From the NCBI RefSeq assembly GCF_014192515.1, contig NZ_JACHYB010000001.1, positions 186,001 through 250,000 on the forward strand: DNA of 64,000 nt, given 5' to 3'. This DNA is from Microbacter margulisiae. GTDB lineage: Bacteria; Bacteroidota; Bacteroidia; Bacteroidales; Paludibacteraceae. Shown here piece by piece: positions 14,676-24,745 of this stretch. Position numbers and translations under genes: made by a program. The notes beneath the pieces were generated by a model that had not been told where the DNA came from, ran no database searches, and was given only the letters and a program-made list of their open reading frames with translations. Position 1 is the stretch's first letter, and each line of letters starts with the position of its first letter.

Positions 14676-15562
14676 CTACAAATCAGACCAAAGTGGAATT
14701 GAAATATTCACATTTGAATTATAATCGAACGCAACACATATCTACAAATCAGACCAAAGTGGAATTGAAATATCACCCATTTCGCGTGCTAGTTTTGCAA
14801 GAAGCATCTACAAATCAGACCAAAGTGGAATTGAAATCAATCTCATATTTATCAATATCAGAAAAATAGTAACACTACAAATCAGACCAAAGTGGAATTG
14901 AAATAAACGAAAAATCACCTATTTGCTTTGTAATTTCTTCTACAAATCAGACCAAAGTGGAATTGAAATACTCGAAACCTCGTTGTTGGTTGAATTCCTT
15001 GAACACCTACAAATCAGACCAAAGTGGAATTGAAATCGCAAACTATACAGAATGAAACGTTGCCAGGCGCTAACTACAAATCAGACCAAAGTGGAATTGA
15101 AATAATTTTGTTTAATCGTTCAAAATTGGATAAATGTGCTACAAATCAGACCAAAGTGGAATTGAAATGAATTATTGGATGTTTCAACAACTTTTGCAAC
15201 ATGCTACAAATCAGACCAAAGTGGAATTGAAATTGATGAAGAAGCTCGCTATAGCAGGTTTGGAGCCTGCCTACAAATCAGACCAAAGTGGAATTGAAAT
15301 AAGGCTGACATTATTACTGTTAATATCCAGCCAATCTACAAATCAGACCAAAGTGGAATTGAAATCTTGGTATGAGTATTAAATTGTTAATATTTGACTG
15401 ACTACAAATCAGACCAAAGTGGAATTGAAATTGAGAAAGTTTCGCAGGAATATGAGAAAAAAGCGGTCTACAAATCAGACCAAAGTGGAATTGAAATGAA
15501 AAATGCGGAATACCGGCGAAAATGGCTGAATACTACAAATCAGACCAAAGTGGAATTGAAAT

Positions 15563-15661
15563 ATATTTAAATGAAACTTCTAATTTTCTAAGGTAGTCTA
15601 CAAATCAGACCAAAGTGGAATTGAAATGAATCCATCATCAACATAATAACCTGACGTGATT
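15563..15661 (+). repeat. Duplicated spacer block, copy 1 (spacers 14-15)
   Basis: Spacer 14 (15563-15597), a repeat, and spacer 15 (15628-15661) recur without any difference at 16739-16837. Confidence 0.95.
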
Positions 15662-16738
15662 CTACAAATCAGACCAAAGTGGAATTGAAATCAGGAAGTT
15701 TTGAAAACTTATAAACAAAATCATCCTACAAATCAGACCAAAGTGGAATTGAAATAACTTTATATTCGATTTGCCATCCGGTTTCCCATTCTACAAATCA
15801 GACCAAAGTGGAATTGAAATTCCAGACGAGCTTTAGTAAATACATTTGCACGGATCTACAAATCAGACCAAAGTGGAATTGAAATTAGGCTACTGGAGTA
15901 GTATCATAAACGGAAAGATTTCTACAAATCAGACCAAAGTGGAATTGAAATGTTAAAGAAAATATCTTCAGTGATTTGACATTGTGCTACAAATCAGACC
16001 AAAGTGGAATTGAAATAATTTTTTTAGTGTTAAGTCGTTTCCCCTCATACTACTACAAATCAGACCAAAGTGGAATTGAAATGTTACTTCAATCTTTTCA
16101 TAAGCTCCAAGCGAGTTTCTACAAATCAGACCAAAGTGGAATTGAAATATATTAAAAAACTTACCAATCGCCAGTCTATTGTCCTACAAATCAGACCAAA
16201 GTGGAATTGAAATCGGAAATCAGCCGTTGCATTAACACAAGAAAATAATCTACAAATCAGACCAAAGTGGAATTGAAATATCAATTTCCATTCTATACCA
16301 GGACAATTACACCATCTACAAATCAGACCAAAGTGGAATTGAAATAAGAGAACCCCACGCTGTCCTGTATAATTTACCACACTACAAATCAGACCAAAGT
16401 GGAATTGAAATTGTGATATATGCCAACCTTTGAAAGTTGTCCGGTCTACAAATCAGACCAAAGTGGAATTGAAATGCAAGAGACGCTATGATAGTATCTC
16501 CGTCTTTCACCCTACAAATCAGACCAAAGTGGAATTGAAATCATAGAATGATTCCTGATCGACAAGCATAATAGTAATCTACAAATCAGACCAAAGTGGA
16601 ATTGAAATTACGCTACTTGACTTTCGAGGTACGGAAGCATAGAACTACAAATCAGACCAAAGTGGAATTGAAATATAATTCAGGAGCCGAAATACATGTG
16701 TCAAACTGCTACAAATCAGACCAAAGTGGAATTGAAAT

Positions 16739-16837
16739 ATATTTAAATGAAACTTCTAATTTTCTAAGGTAGTCTACAAATCAGACCAAAGTGGAATTGA
16801 AATGAATCCATCATCAACATAATAACCTGACGTGATT
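16739..16837 (+). repeat. Duplicated spacer block, copy 2 (spacers 32-33)
   Basis: Identical to 15563-15661; flanking spacers on both sides differ, so exactly two spacers were copied. Confidence 0.95.
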
Positions 16838-19524
16838 CTACAAATCAGACCAAAGTGGAATTGAAATGAATGATTCAGTGACTCGCGTATGGAAAACACG
16901 GGGCTACAAATCAGACCAAAGTGGAATTGAAATAAAGAAGCAGATATTAACGCTTCGTGAATTTCAAAACTACAAATCAGACCAAAGTGGAATTGAAATG
17001 GAGACGACCGTGACATCCGGGACCAACTGAGAGAACTACAAATCAGACCAAAGTGGAATTGAAATTATCGACATATTTGTCCTTAGCGTCTTTATTTTCC
17101 CTACAAATCAGACCAAAGTGGAATTGAAATATCAGACAGGCGCTGTTGATAGGCTGTCAATCCAAGCTACAAATCAGACCAAAGTGGAATTGAAATTACT
17201 TATCTTTGAGCGTTGCTGTTTTCTTTGCAGTCTACAAATCAGACCAAAGTGGAATTGAAATAACAAGCCAGGTAATACATATACACTGGCAGATCTCCTA
17301 CAAATCAGACCAAAGTGGAATTGAAATCGCTGGAATAGTGATGATAGAAATTGAAAATTCGCCTACAAATCAGACCAAAGTGGAATTGAAATTTATAAGT
17401 CAGATAATGGGATGTAGATCTATTGTTCTACAAATCAGACCAAAGTGGAATTGAAATTTCCAACCGATATTTTGTCGGCATCAACAACACCATCTACAAA
17501 TCAGACCAAAGTGGAATTGAAATGAATTGCTTCGAAAACAGCAAGAGTTCCTATTTGCTACAAATCAGACCAAAGTGGAATTGAAATGAAAATGAGATTA
17601 TTATTTGATCAAACTCATTGAACTACAAATCAGACCAAAGTGGAATTGAAATTTATCACATATGGTCAACATTACCGTTTATTAAATCCTACAAATCAGA
17701 CCAAAGTGGAATTGAAATAAAACAGCTATAAACCAAAACTGCAATAAACTTCATTCTACAAATCAGACCAAAGTGGAATTGAAATAAAACACTCATAAGC
17801 CTCTGTAGTTCAACGGATAGACTACAAATCAGACCAAAGTGGAATTGAAATACCGCTACGGCCAAAACGGTAGCAATCACAATGTCTACAAATCAGACCA
17901 AAGTGGAATTGAAATTAGTAATTGACAATGGTTGGATTGATAATCCCGTTCTACAAATCAGACCAAAGTGGAATTGAAATTTTTGTCAAAAGGAAGTGCC
18001 TGCATGTTGATATTACGCTACAAATCAGACCAAAGTGGAATTGAAATAGTTTTTCGGCTTGTGCTTCAATCGTGGCGTTCAATCTACAAATCAGACCAAA
18101 GTGGAATTGAAACAAAAAGGAAATTTCTTTAAAGATATAATCCATGTTGGCTACAAATCAGACCAAAGTGGAATTGAAACTCTACATATATCCAGCATTG
18201 AAACTGATCTGTAGCACTACAAATCAGACCAAAGTGGAATTGAAACCAGGTTTTGTATATTCTCGGCTCGCTGATCGGCGGCCTACAAATCAGACCAAAG
18301 TGGAATTGAAACAAATACAGCAGGAAAAAATAAAATTGATTACCTCACTACAAATCAGACCAAAGTGGAATTGAAACATAATCCGATCGTCTATCTTCGC
18401 AAAAGTACGAAACTACAAATCAGACCAAAGTGGAATTGAAACAAAGTTCCTATCTCCAGAAAGCGTGCTCTGGATCCCTACAAATCAGACCAAAGTGGAA
18501 TTGAAACGAGGGAGAGGTAACACTTAGACCTCTTGGAGAGCCAGACTACAAATCAGACCAAAGTGGAATTGAAACACAAGTAGCTGATTTGTAACCACCC
18601 CTCCGCTTTGACTACAAATCAGACCAAAGTGGAATTGAAACATTATAGTCTCAAACACGGCTAATCTCGAAGCCGCTCTACAAATCAGACCAAAGTGGAA
18701 TTGAAACAAATATACTGGGGCTGGAGTTACAAAGCCATTTTCTTTCTACAAATCAGACCAAAGTGGAATTGAAACTAACCTCTGATCTTTGCCTGTCGAT
18801 CTCATTTGCTCTACAAATCAGACCAAAGTGGAATTGAAACGATCATCCAGTCCATTAATCCTTTTTTCCCGATCTGCCTACAAATCAGACCAAAGTGGAA
18901 TTGAAACGCGTAATTCAGGTATCTTCCTATTCGCCGATCATGCTACAAATCAGACCAAAGTGGAATTGAAACATCAACAACGCTTGACGGATTGGGTAGC
19001 TTACGTAACTACAAATCAGACCAAAGTGGAATTGAAACTCAATCGATCGCGACGCTTTCTTATCGGCCTTCGATCTACAAATCAGACCAAAGTGGAATTG
19101 AAACAATTTAATGAAACTCATCTCCCTTGGACGGATGAACTACAAATCAGACCAAAGTGGAATTGAAACATTAAAAAAAGAATGGGAATCGCTCGGAGAT
19201 AGTCTCTACAAATCAGACCAAAGTGGAATTGAAACCTTCAATACGGGTAACTTGGCCGGCTATGAATTCGACTACAAATCAGACCAAAGTGGAATTGAAA
19301 CCGGGAGATATTGACGGTATTACTTCATTAACGACTAACTACAAATCAGACCAAAGTGGAATTGAAACCTTACAATATTCCCAATATCCGTATTTGCCGT
19401 GTTGCTACAAATCAGACCAAAGTGGAATTGAAACTAAGCCGTGATCAAACAGCTTGTCGGAGTATCCAGCTACAAATCAGACCAAAGCCAAACTGACCGG
19501 AGTATATAATATGAGTTATTATTG

Positions 19525-19532
19525 TATCTTTG
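19525..19532 (+). promoter_or_regulatory. Possible promoter -7 box beyond the array
   Basis: TATCTTTG matches TAnnTTTG and would start transcription about 70 bases before the following small gene. The upstream TTTG element is not clear. Confidence 0.4.
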
Positions 19533-19610
19533 TGGCAAACATAATGTTATATACCTGTAATTTGTATGTTCTGCAATAGGTGTCTAACATGTGATGCTAA
19601 ATAGAATACC

Positions 19611-19817
19611 ATGGCGAAGTATTATGTCAACAAGCAACCGGAGTCCACAGGTAAACATGAAGTACACCAGTCAGGATGCTCTCATTTACCTTCTATTGGA
19701 CAACTGGTCTATTTAGGTGATTTTGATTCATGTTCCGAAGCAGTGATAGAAGCTGAGAAATATTTTATTCATGTTGAGGGATGTGAATTTTGTTGTTCAG
19801 GATGTCATATGTCCTGA
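19611..19817 (+). CDS. Small conserved Cys/His-rich protein, 68 aa
   Basis: The product starts MAKYYVNKQPESTGKHEVHQ and has Cys/His clusters HQSGC, FDSC and GCEFCCSGCHMS, which suggest metal binding or a redox role. The pattern YYVNK...HEVH...GC...YLGDF...C...CC..CH is, from memory, shared by small uncharacterised proteins in many bacteria. No function is known to me. It stands alone between the CRISPR array and an MBL-fold hydrolase gene. Confidence 0.75.
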   Translation: MAKYYVNKQPESTGKHEVHQSGCSHLPSIGQLVYLGDFDSCSEAVIEAEKYFIHVEGCEFCCSGCHMS

Positions 19818-19955
19818 TTACAAACATACTCAATAAACCCGGATGACTTGAATCATGCCGGGGGAGGCGGCAGCAAACCGTTTGATTTGTTGCGTACCAA
19901 AACACATGGAATGTATTTATCTTTGCATGGAAATTAATAATAGTGGAGGTGAATC

Positions 19956-20699
19956 ATGACAAGAATAGTGGCTTTACCTGTCCGGTTTAATGCCGGGAAC
20001 ACAGAACGTACGCTCTTCCCGGTCATTGCAGGTGATTCGAAAACGACAGTGCTAATAGATACAGGTTTCCCGGGTCAGTTACCGCTCCTCGAAGCAGCCG
20101 CAGAGCAGGAAGGATTTTCATTCAGTTCACTTGCTTACGTGGTTATCACCCATCATGACATTGACCATATGGGTTCATTAGCTGCTTTGAAAAAAAAATA
20201 TCCCTTTGTACAGATTGTTGCTTCAGCTATTGAAGCTGATTATATCAGCGGGGTAAAGAAATCTCCCCGTCTGGAGATGGCAGAAGAGCGACTGGCCATG
20301 TTGCCTGCATCCGAACAGAAAGCCACCCGCGATTATATCGAAACATTGCAGCGTGTGGAAAGGGTTCCGGTAGATAAACTGTTTAAAGAAGGAGAATTGA
20401 TGTCATGTCTTGGCGGCATTTTGGCAATTAGTACACCCGGACACATGAGAGGACATATATCTCTCTATTTTGAAGCAATGAAAGTGTTGGTTGCCGGTGA
20501 TGCGTTAGGTGTCAGGGATGGGAAACTGCAAATGGCAGATCCCTATTATACGCTGAATATGGCGCAGGCAAAAGATTCTGTACAAAAATTTCTGAAATAC
20601 GATATCCGGAAAATCATTTGCTATCATGGCGGCCTTTTTGAAGGAGACTGCAGGAAAGCATTGGAAGGAGTACTTGACTCGTGGCATGTTAATGAATAA
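19956..20699 (+). CDS. MBL-fold metallo-hydrolase
   Basis: A 247-aa member of the metallo-beta-lactamase fold superfamily, likely cytoplasmic because there is no signal peptide. The metal site reads T65-H66-H67-D68-I69-D70-H71-M-G: the second His of the usual HxHxDH is an Asp, a variant often seen in this subgroup. H163 in PGHMRGH and D182 in VAGDAL are the further ligands. The substrate cannot be deduced; relatives include hydrolases of thioesters, lactones and phosphodiesters. A GGAGG-like site (gtggaggtg) lies shortly upstream of the ATG, unusual for Bacteroidota. Confidence 0.9.
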   Translation: MTRIVALPVRFNAGNTERTLFPVIAGDSKTTVLIDTGFPGQLPLLEAAAEQEGFSFSSLAYVVITHHDIDHMGSLAALKKKYPFVQIVASAIEADYISGVKKSPRLEMAEERLAMLPASEQKATRDYIETLQRVERVPVDKLFKEGELMSCLGGILAISTPGHMRGHISLYFEAMKVLVAGDALGVRDGKLQMADPYYTLNMAQAKDSVQKFLKYDIRKIICYHGGLFEGDCRKALEGVLDSWHVNE

Positions 20700-20752
20700 G
20701 AGATGAAACAGAAACTATCCGGCATATCCGGTAGAAGGATGAACTTTATATC

Positions 20753-21091
20753 ATGCGATTTATTTTTCTGATTATTATGATTCTTATGGTTCTTTTTATG
20801 ACTGCCTGCCATGGAACCCATCATTCTGTAACTCCACAGGTGATACATGCCATCCCTGCTGATGAGATGGTGAAGGCAGTGGTAAACAATGCACAGGGGG
20901 ATACATTAAGAATGGTATTTAACAACACGAAGCATAATGCCGTCATTATGTTTCATAAAGATACTGTTCTGTTGCAACAGGACACAACTGCATCGGGCAT
21001 TCACTACAGCAATACCCGTTTTGACTACAGGGAATGGCATGGGGAAATCGTGTTGAAAAAAGATGCCCGCATAGTGTTCCATCGCCCATGA
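20753..21091 (+). CDS. MliC-like lipoprotein
   Basis: A 112-aa protein with a lipoprotein signal (lipobox region LFMTAC) followed by a domain resembling MliC, the membrane-bound inhibitor of C-type lysozyme. Seen motifs are DTLRMVFNNTKHNAVIMF, then a turn TASGIHYSN and a late Trp (REWHGE), in the order of the family. It would sit in the cell envelope and protect peptidoglycan. It starts 53 bases after the MBL-hydrolase stop, so the two may be cotranscribed. The assignment is by pattern and moderate. Confidence 0.65.
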   Translation: MRFIFLIIMILMVLFMTACHGTHHSVTPQVIHAIPADEMVKAVVNNAQGDTLRMVFNNTKHNAVIMFHKDTVLLQQDTTASGIHYSNTRFDYREWHGEIVLKKDARIVFHRP

Positions 21092-21187
21092 AACTTCCCT
21101 TTCCCGGGATATTTTATTCCGAACGTAGCGTTGTTTTCATGTGTTATTTAACATACAATTCTTCGCACATAAAGTGACAACTTCGAC

Positions 21188-21217
21188 TTTGTCTTTTTCA
21201 AAAAAAGAGTACCTTTG
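21188..21217 (+). promoter_or_regulatory. Promoter of the mannose-1-phosphate guanylyltransferase gene
   Basis: TTTG (21188-21191), 18 bases, then TACCTTTG (21210-21217): close to the Bacteroidetes consensus TTTG-N19-21-TAnnTTTG. The leader to the ATG at 21299 is about 75 bases. Confidence 0.65.
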
Positions 21218-21298
21218 TCATCCCGACAGGTATTATTTAACTTACTTATTCTTATCTGTTTGTTATAAAAGTGTCTCTTTTTTATAAACCCCAACCTT

Positions 21299-22372
21299 AT
21301 GAAAAATAATTATTGCGTCATTATGGCGGGAGGTATCGGCAGCCGTTTTTGGCCTTTCAGCCGGAATAACCGACCAAAACAGTTCCTTGATTTCTTTGGA
21401 ACCGGACGTTCGTTGTTGCAAATGACTTTTGATCGTTTCTCAAAATTCGTACCCGCAGAAAATATTTTAATTGTTTCCAACATGCTTTATAAAGACATGA
21501 TATTGGAACAATTGCCAGCTATTAAACCGGATCAGATCTTGTTGGAACCCACCCGGCGAAACACCGCTCCCTGTATTGCATATGCTGTTCACCGGATAAA
21601 GGCAATGACGGATAAAGCCAATATTATAGTGACACCTGCCGATCATCTTATCCTGAAAGAAAACGAATTTCAAAAGGCTATCCTGAAAGGGCTGGAATTT
21701 ATCGAAACACACGATAACTTGTTAACGCTTGGCATGAAACCCAATCGTCCCGAGACCGGATATGGATACATACAACTTGCAGATGGCGATGGCGACTTGC
21801 GTAAGGTGGTTACTTTTACCGAGAAACCTAATCTGGAGATGGCAAAGGTCTTTGTACAAAGTGGAGAATTTTATTGGAATTCGGGAATGTTCCTCTGGAA
21901 TCTCCAAACGATCGAACAGGCATTTCAAAACTTGTTGCCCGAATTGTACCAGAAATTTGTGCAACGCCCTGAAGTGTTTAATACGCCTCAGGAACAGGAG
22001 TATATTAATGAGGTATTCCCGTCATGCCATAACATATCGATTGATTACGGGATTATGGAAAAAGCGGACAATGTTTATGTGTTGACGGCCGAATTCGGTT
22101 GGTCTGATTTGGGAACATGGGGTTCATTGTATGATCTGGCCGAAAAAGATGAACATCAGAATGTCACGCTGCAATGTAAAGCGCAATATTATGAAAGCGA
22201 AGGTAACATTGTTACTCTGGAACCCGATAAGCTGGTGGTGCTCGATAATTTGTCGGGATACATTGTGGCCGAATCAGCCAATGTGTTGCTGATATGCAAA
22301 AAAGAAAACGAACAGCGTATTCGCCAGTTTGTTGCTGATGTACAGGTGAACCATGAAGAGAAATTTATTTGA
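21299..22372 (+). CDS. manC: Mannose-1-phosphate guanylyltransferase
   Basis: Converts mannose-1-phosphate and GTP to GDP-mannose, the donor for mannose, fucose and related sugars in surface glycans. The 357-aa product has the nucleotidyltransferase signature GGIGSRFWPFSRNNRPKQF near the N-terminus, TPADHLI, the FTEKP motif and FGWSDLGTW, all typical of GMP-type enzymes. It lacks the C-terminal isomerase domain of fused ManC/AlgA proteins, so it is the short single-function type. It has its own promoter and is followed after 24 bases by an S9 peptidase gene. Confidence 0.95.
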   Translation: MKNNYCVIMAGGIGSRFWPFSRNNRPKQFLDFFGTGRSLLQMTFDRFSKFVPAENILIVSNMLYKDMILEQLPAIKPDQILLEPTRRNTAPCIAYAVHRIKAMTDKANIIVTPADHLILKENEFQKAILKGLEFIETHDNLLTLGMKPNRPETGYGYIQLADGDGDLRKVVTFTEKPNLEMAKVFVQSGEFYWNSGMFLWNLQTIEQAFQNLLPELYQKFVQRPEVFNTPQEQEYINEVFPSCHNISIDYGIMEKADNVYVLTAEFGWSDLGTWGSLYDLAEKDEHQNVTLQCKAQYYESEGNIVTLEPDKLVVLDNLSGYIVAESANVLLICKKENEQRIRQFVADVQVNHEEKFI

Positions 22373-22396
22373 TCGTAACCTTAGTAAGCAAAAAGT

Positions 22397-24517
22397 ATGA
22401 GAAACACCTTTTTTTTGTTGGCGCTCTTTGCGCTGGTATCTTTTTCTTGCAACGAGAAATCGAAAACGGATGAGTCACTCATCGAAAAACCAACAATTAA
22501 CGTGAAAAATGGACTTATGACTCCCGAGGCGCTATGGGCTTTCGGGCGGATAGGCGATGTGTCGGTGTCGCCTGATGCAAAAACAATTCTTTTTAGTGTG
22601 ACCTATTATAGTATTTCCCAAAACAAGGGGAACACGGAGTTATACACCATGAATATTGACGGTACGGATGTACAACAGATCACAAAAACACGCAAGAGCG
22701 AAAGTAATCCGGCATTCAATCCGAACGGAAAACGCATCGGGTTTTTATACCCCGATAAAAACGGAGACAACCAGTTCTTTGAGATGAACCTTGATGGCTC
22801 CGACAGAAAGCAGATTTCCGACATTGAAGGAGGCATTGAAGCATTCCGCTATGCTCCCGATGGAAAGCAAATTGTTTACATCCATGACGTAAAACGGACT
22901 AATCCGTTTAAGAGGCTTTACAAGGGACTGAAGCAAACCTCCGGACGGATTAATGATGACCTGATGTACAGACATTGGGATCAATGGGTTGACAGCTATC
23001 CGCAACCTTATGTTGCCGATTTTGACGGAAAGAAATTATCCAATGATTATGACTTGTTGGGAGGAACAGAATTTGAATCGCCTATGCGTCCATTTGGAGG
23101 TATCGAACAGATTGTCTGGTCACCCGACAGCAAAACTATTGCTTATACATGTCGTAAGAAAGTGGGCAAAGCCTACTCTTTATCCACCAATTCGGATATT
23201 TACCTGTTTGACGTAGCGACAAAGACAACTCAGGATTTATCGGAAGGTATCATGGGGTATGATATGAATCCGGTTTATTCACCCGATGGCTCGAAAATCG
23301 CATGGGAAAGTATGGACCACGACGGTTACGAATCGGACAAATCAAGGATTATGATTTATGATTTCGCCAACAAGACACGCATTGACTATTCCAAAAATTT
23401 TGATCAGGATTCGCATACGTTCTGTTGGGACAAAGACAACCAGCATCTTTACTTCACAAGCCCATGGCATGGAGTTACCGATATCTTTAAGCTGAACATA
23501 GCTAATGACTCAATTACCCGTTTGACGAATGGCGTTCATGATTATCTTGCCCTGAATCTGGCAGGTAATCAATTGATTGCAACACGTCAGTCCATGTCGG
23601 CTCCTACAGAAATCTATGCGGTGAATACGGCAACCGGGAAAGAGACACAACTTTCGGATATCAATAAATCATTGATGGCTAAGCTTAACATGGGTAAAGT
23701 GGAAGCCCGTTGGGTAAAAACGACCGATAATAAGCAAATGTTGGTGTGGGTGATTTATCCGCCTAACTTTGATGCTACAAAGAAATATCCGGCTCTTCTC
23801 TATTGTCAGGGTGGCCCTCAGGATATGGTGAGTCAGTTCTGGAGTTATCGTTGGAATTTCCAGATCATGGCAGCTAATGGCTATATCGTGGTAGCTCCGA
23901 ATCGTCGCGGACTTCCCGGATTTGGCGAGGCCTGGAATCGCGAAATCAGCGGTGATTATGGTGGACAGAATATGAAAGACTATATTTCAGCTATCGACGC
24001 AGTGGCTAAAGAACCGTATGTCAACAAAGACCGATTGGGATGCGTTGGAGCAAGTTATGGCGGTTTTTCTGTTTACTGGCTCGCCGGACACAATACGAAC
24101 AAACGCTTCAAAGTATTTATTGCTCATGATGGCTTTTTCAATATGGAGCAACAATATCTGGAAACAGATGAAATGTGGTTTGCAAACTGGGATTTGGGTG
24201 GCCCATACTGGGATAAGAAAAATCCTGTTGTACGACGTAGTTATGCTAACTCCCCGCATTTGTTTGTGGATAAATGGAACACTCCGATTATGGTTGTTCA
24301 CAGCCAACTGGATTACCGGATTGTTAATTCGCAGGGAATGGCTGCTTATAATGCGGCAGTGTTAAGAGGTATTCCTGCTTTGTATCTTTACTTCCCCGAT
24401 GAATCGCATTTTGTATTGAAACCACAAAATGCAATTTTATGGCAACGAACCTTCTTCGATTGGTTGGATAAATGGTTGAAAGACCCGGTTGGCAAGGATA
24501 AACCGGTTGATTTATAA
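22397..24517 (+). CDS. S9 prolyl-oligopeptidase family peptidase (DPP5-like)
   Basis: A 706-aa secreted serine peptidase that removes dipeptides or cleaves short peptides; similar to periplasmic dipeptidyl-peptidase 5 of asaccharolytic Bacteroidales. The N-terminus MRNTFFLLALFALVSFSC is a lipoprotein-type signal. A beta-propeller with TolB-like repeats (SPDAK, NPNGKR, APDGK, SPDSK, SPDGSK) covers about residues 50-420. The alpha/beta-hydrolase domain carries S553 in GASYGGF, D639 in HSQLDYR and H671 in DESHF. It probably feeds peptide uptake. A terminator follows. Confidence 0.93.
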   Translation: MRNTFFLLALFALVSFSCNEKSKTDESLIEKPTINVKNGLMTPEALWAFGRIGDVSVSPDAKTILFSVTYYSISQNKGNTELYTMNIDGTDVQQITKTRKSESNPAFNPNGKRIGFLYPDKNGDNQFFEMNLDGSDRKQISDIEGGIEAFRYAPDGKQIVYIHDVKRTNPFKRLYKGLKQTSGRINDDLMYRHWDQWVDSYPQPYVADFDGKKLSNDYDLLGGTEFESPMRPFGGIEQIVWSPDSKTIAYTCRKKVGKAYSLSTNSDIYLFDVATKTTQDLSEGIMGYDMNPVYSPDGSKIAWESMDHDGYESDKSRIMIYDFANKTRIDYSKNFDQDSHTFCWDKDNQHLYFTSPWHGVTDIFKLNIANDSITRLTNGVHDYLALNLAGNQLIATRQSMSAPTEIYAVNTATGKETQLSDINKSLMAKLNMGKVEARWVKTTDNKQMLVWVIYPPNFDATKKYPALLYCQGGPQDMVSQFWSYRWNFQIMAANGYIVVAPNRRGLPGFGEAWNREISGDYGGQNMKDYISAIDAVAKEPYVNKDRLGCVGASYGGFSVYWLAGHNTNKRFKVFIAHDGFFNMEQQYLETDEMWFANWDLGGPYWDKKNPVVRRSYANSPHLFVDKWNTPIMVVHSQLDYRIVNSQGMAAYNAAVLRGIPALYLYFPDESHFVLKPQNAILWQRTFFDWLDKWLKDPVGKDKPVDL

Positions 24518-24559
24518 ATTTGATATTTAATTGTTTAGTATTTAGGCAAAATCTATATG

Positions 24560-24598
24560 CAGGTTGTTTCAACGTAAAAGGGAACAACCTGTTTTTTT
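24560..24598 (+). terminator. Rho-independent terminator after the S9 peptidase
   Basis: Nine-base stem caggttgtt/aacaacctg followed by seven T residues. Confidence 0.85.
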
Positions 24599-24745
24599 GA
24601 AGTTATCATTGTAATTGCAAACAACTGTTTTTTTAGTAGCTTTTTCGTGTGAAATGTGTACATTTGTACTCACGCTATTGTTTTTTGTCGGAAAAAAAGC
24701 AACACAAACGTTTGAGTCAACGAATTTCTTAATTGAATATATTAT

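Larger units (their letters stand above)
14676..19487 (+). CRISPR. CRISPR array, 73 intact repeats plus one truncated terminal repeat
   Basis: I counted 73 copies of a 30-bp repeat (first 14676-14705, last intact 19405-19434) and a truncated 18-base copy at 19470-19487. The repeat is ctacaaatcagacc followed by aaagtggaattgaaat/c; spacers are about 34-38 bases. Repeats 1-52 end in T and repeats 53-73 end in C, with no mixing. The transcript runs in the + direction: attgaaa(t/c) is the expected Cas6 5' handle. Spacers 14-15 are identical to 32-33. Spacer 48 resembles a tRNA-Arg 5' end. The degenerate repeat at the right confirms the old, leader-distal end. Confidence 0.99.

Noticed and set aside
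15234..15270. Spacer 9, reverse strand: gcagg-ctccaaa-cctgc looks like an anticodon arm with CCA (Trp)
   Set aside because: The following bases do not form a T-arm with the conserved TTCRA, and the forward strand reads as a plausible peptide (MKKLAIAGLEPAY); chance similarity is likely.
14660..19444. Many overlapping small ORFs on both strands with repeated peptides such as TNQTKVELK, YKSDQSGIE and FQFHFGLIC
   Set aside because: They are translations of the CRISPR repeat in its several frames; no gene is present in the array.
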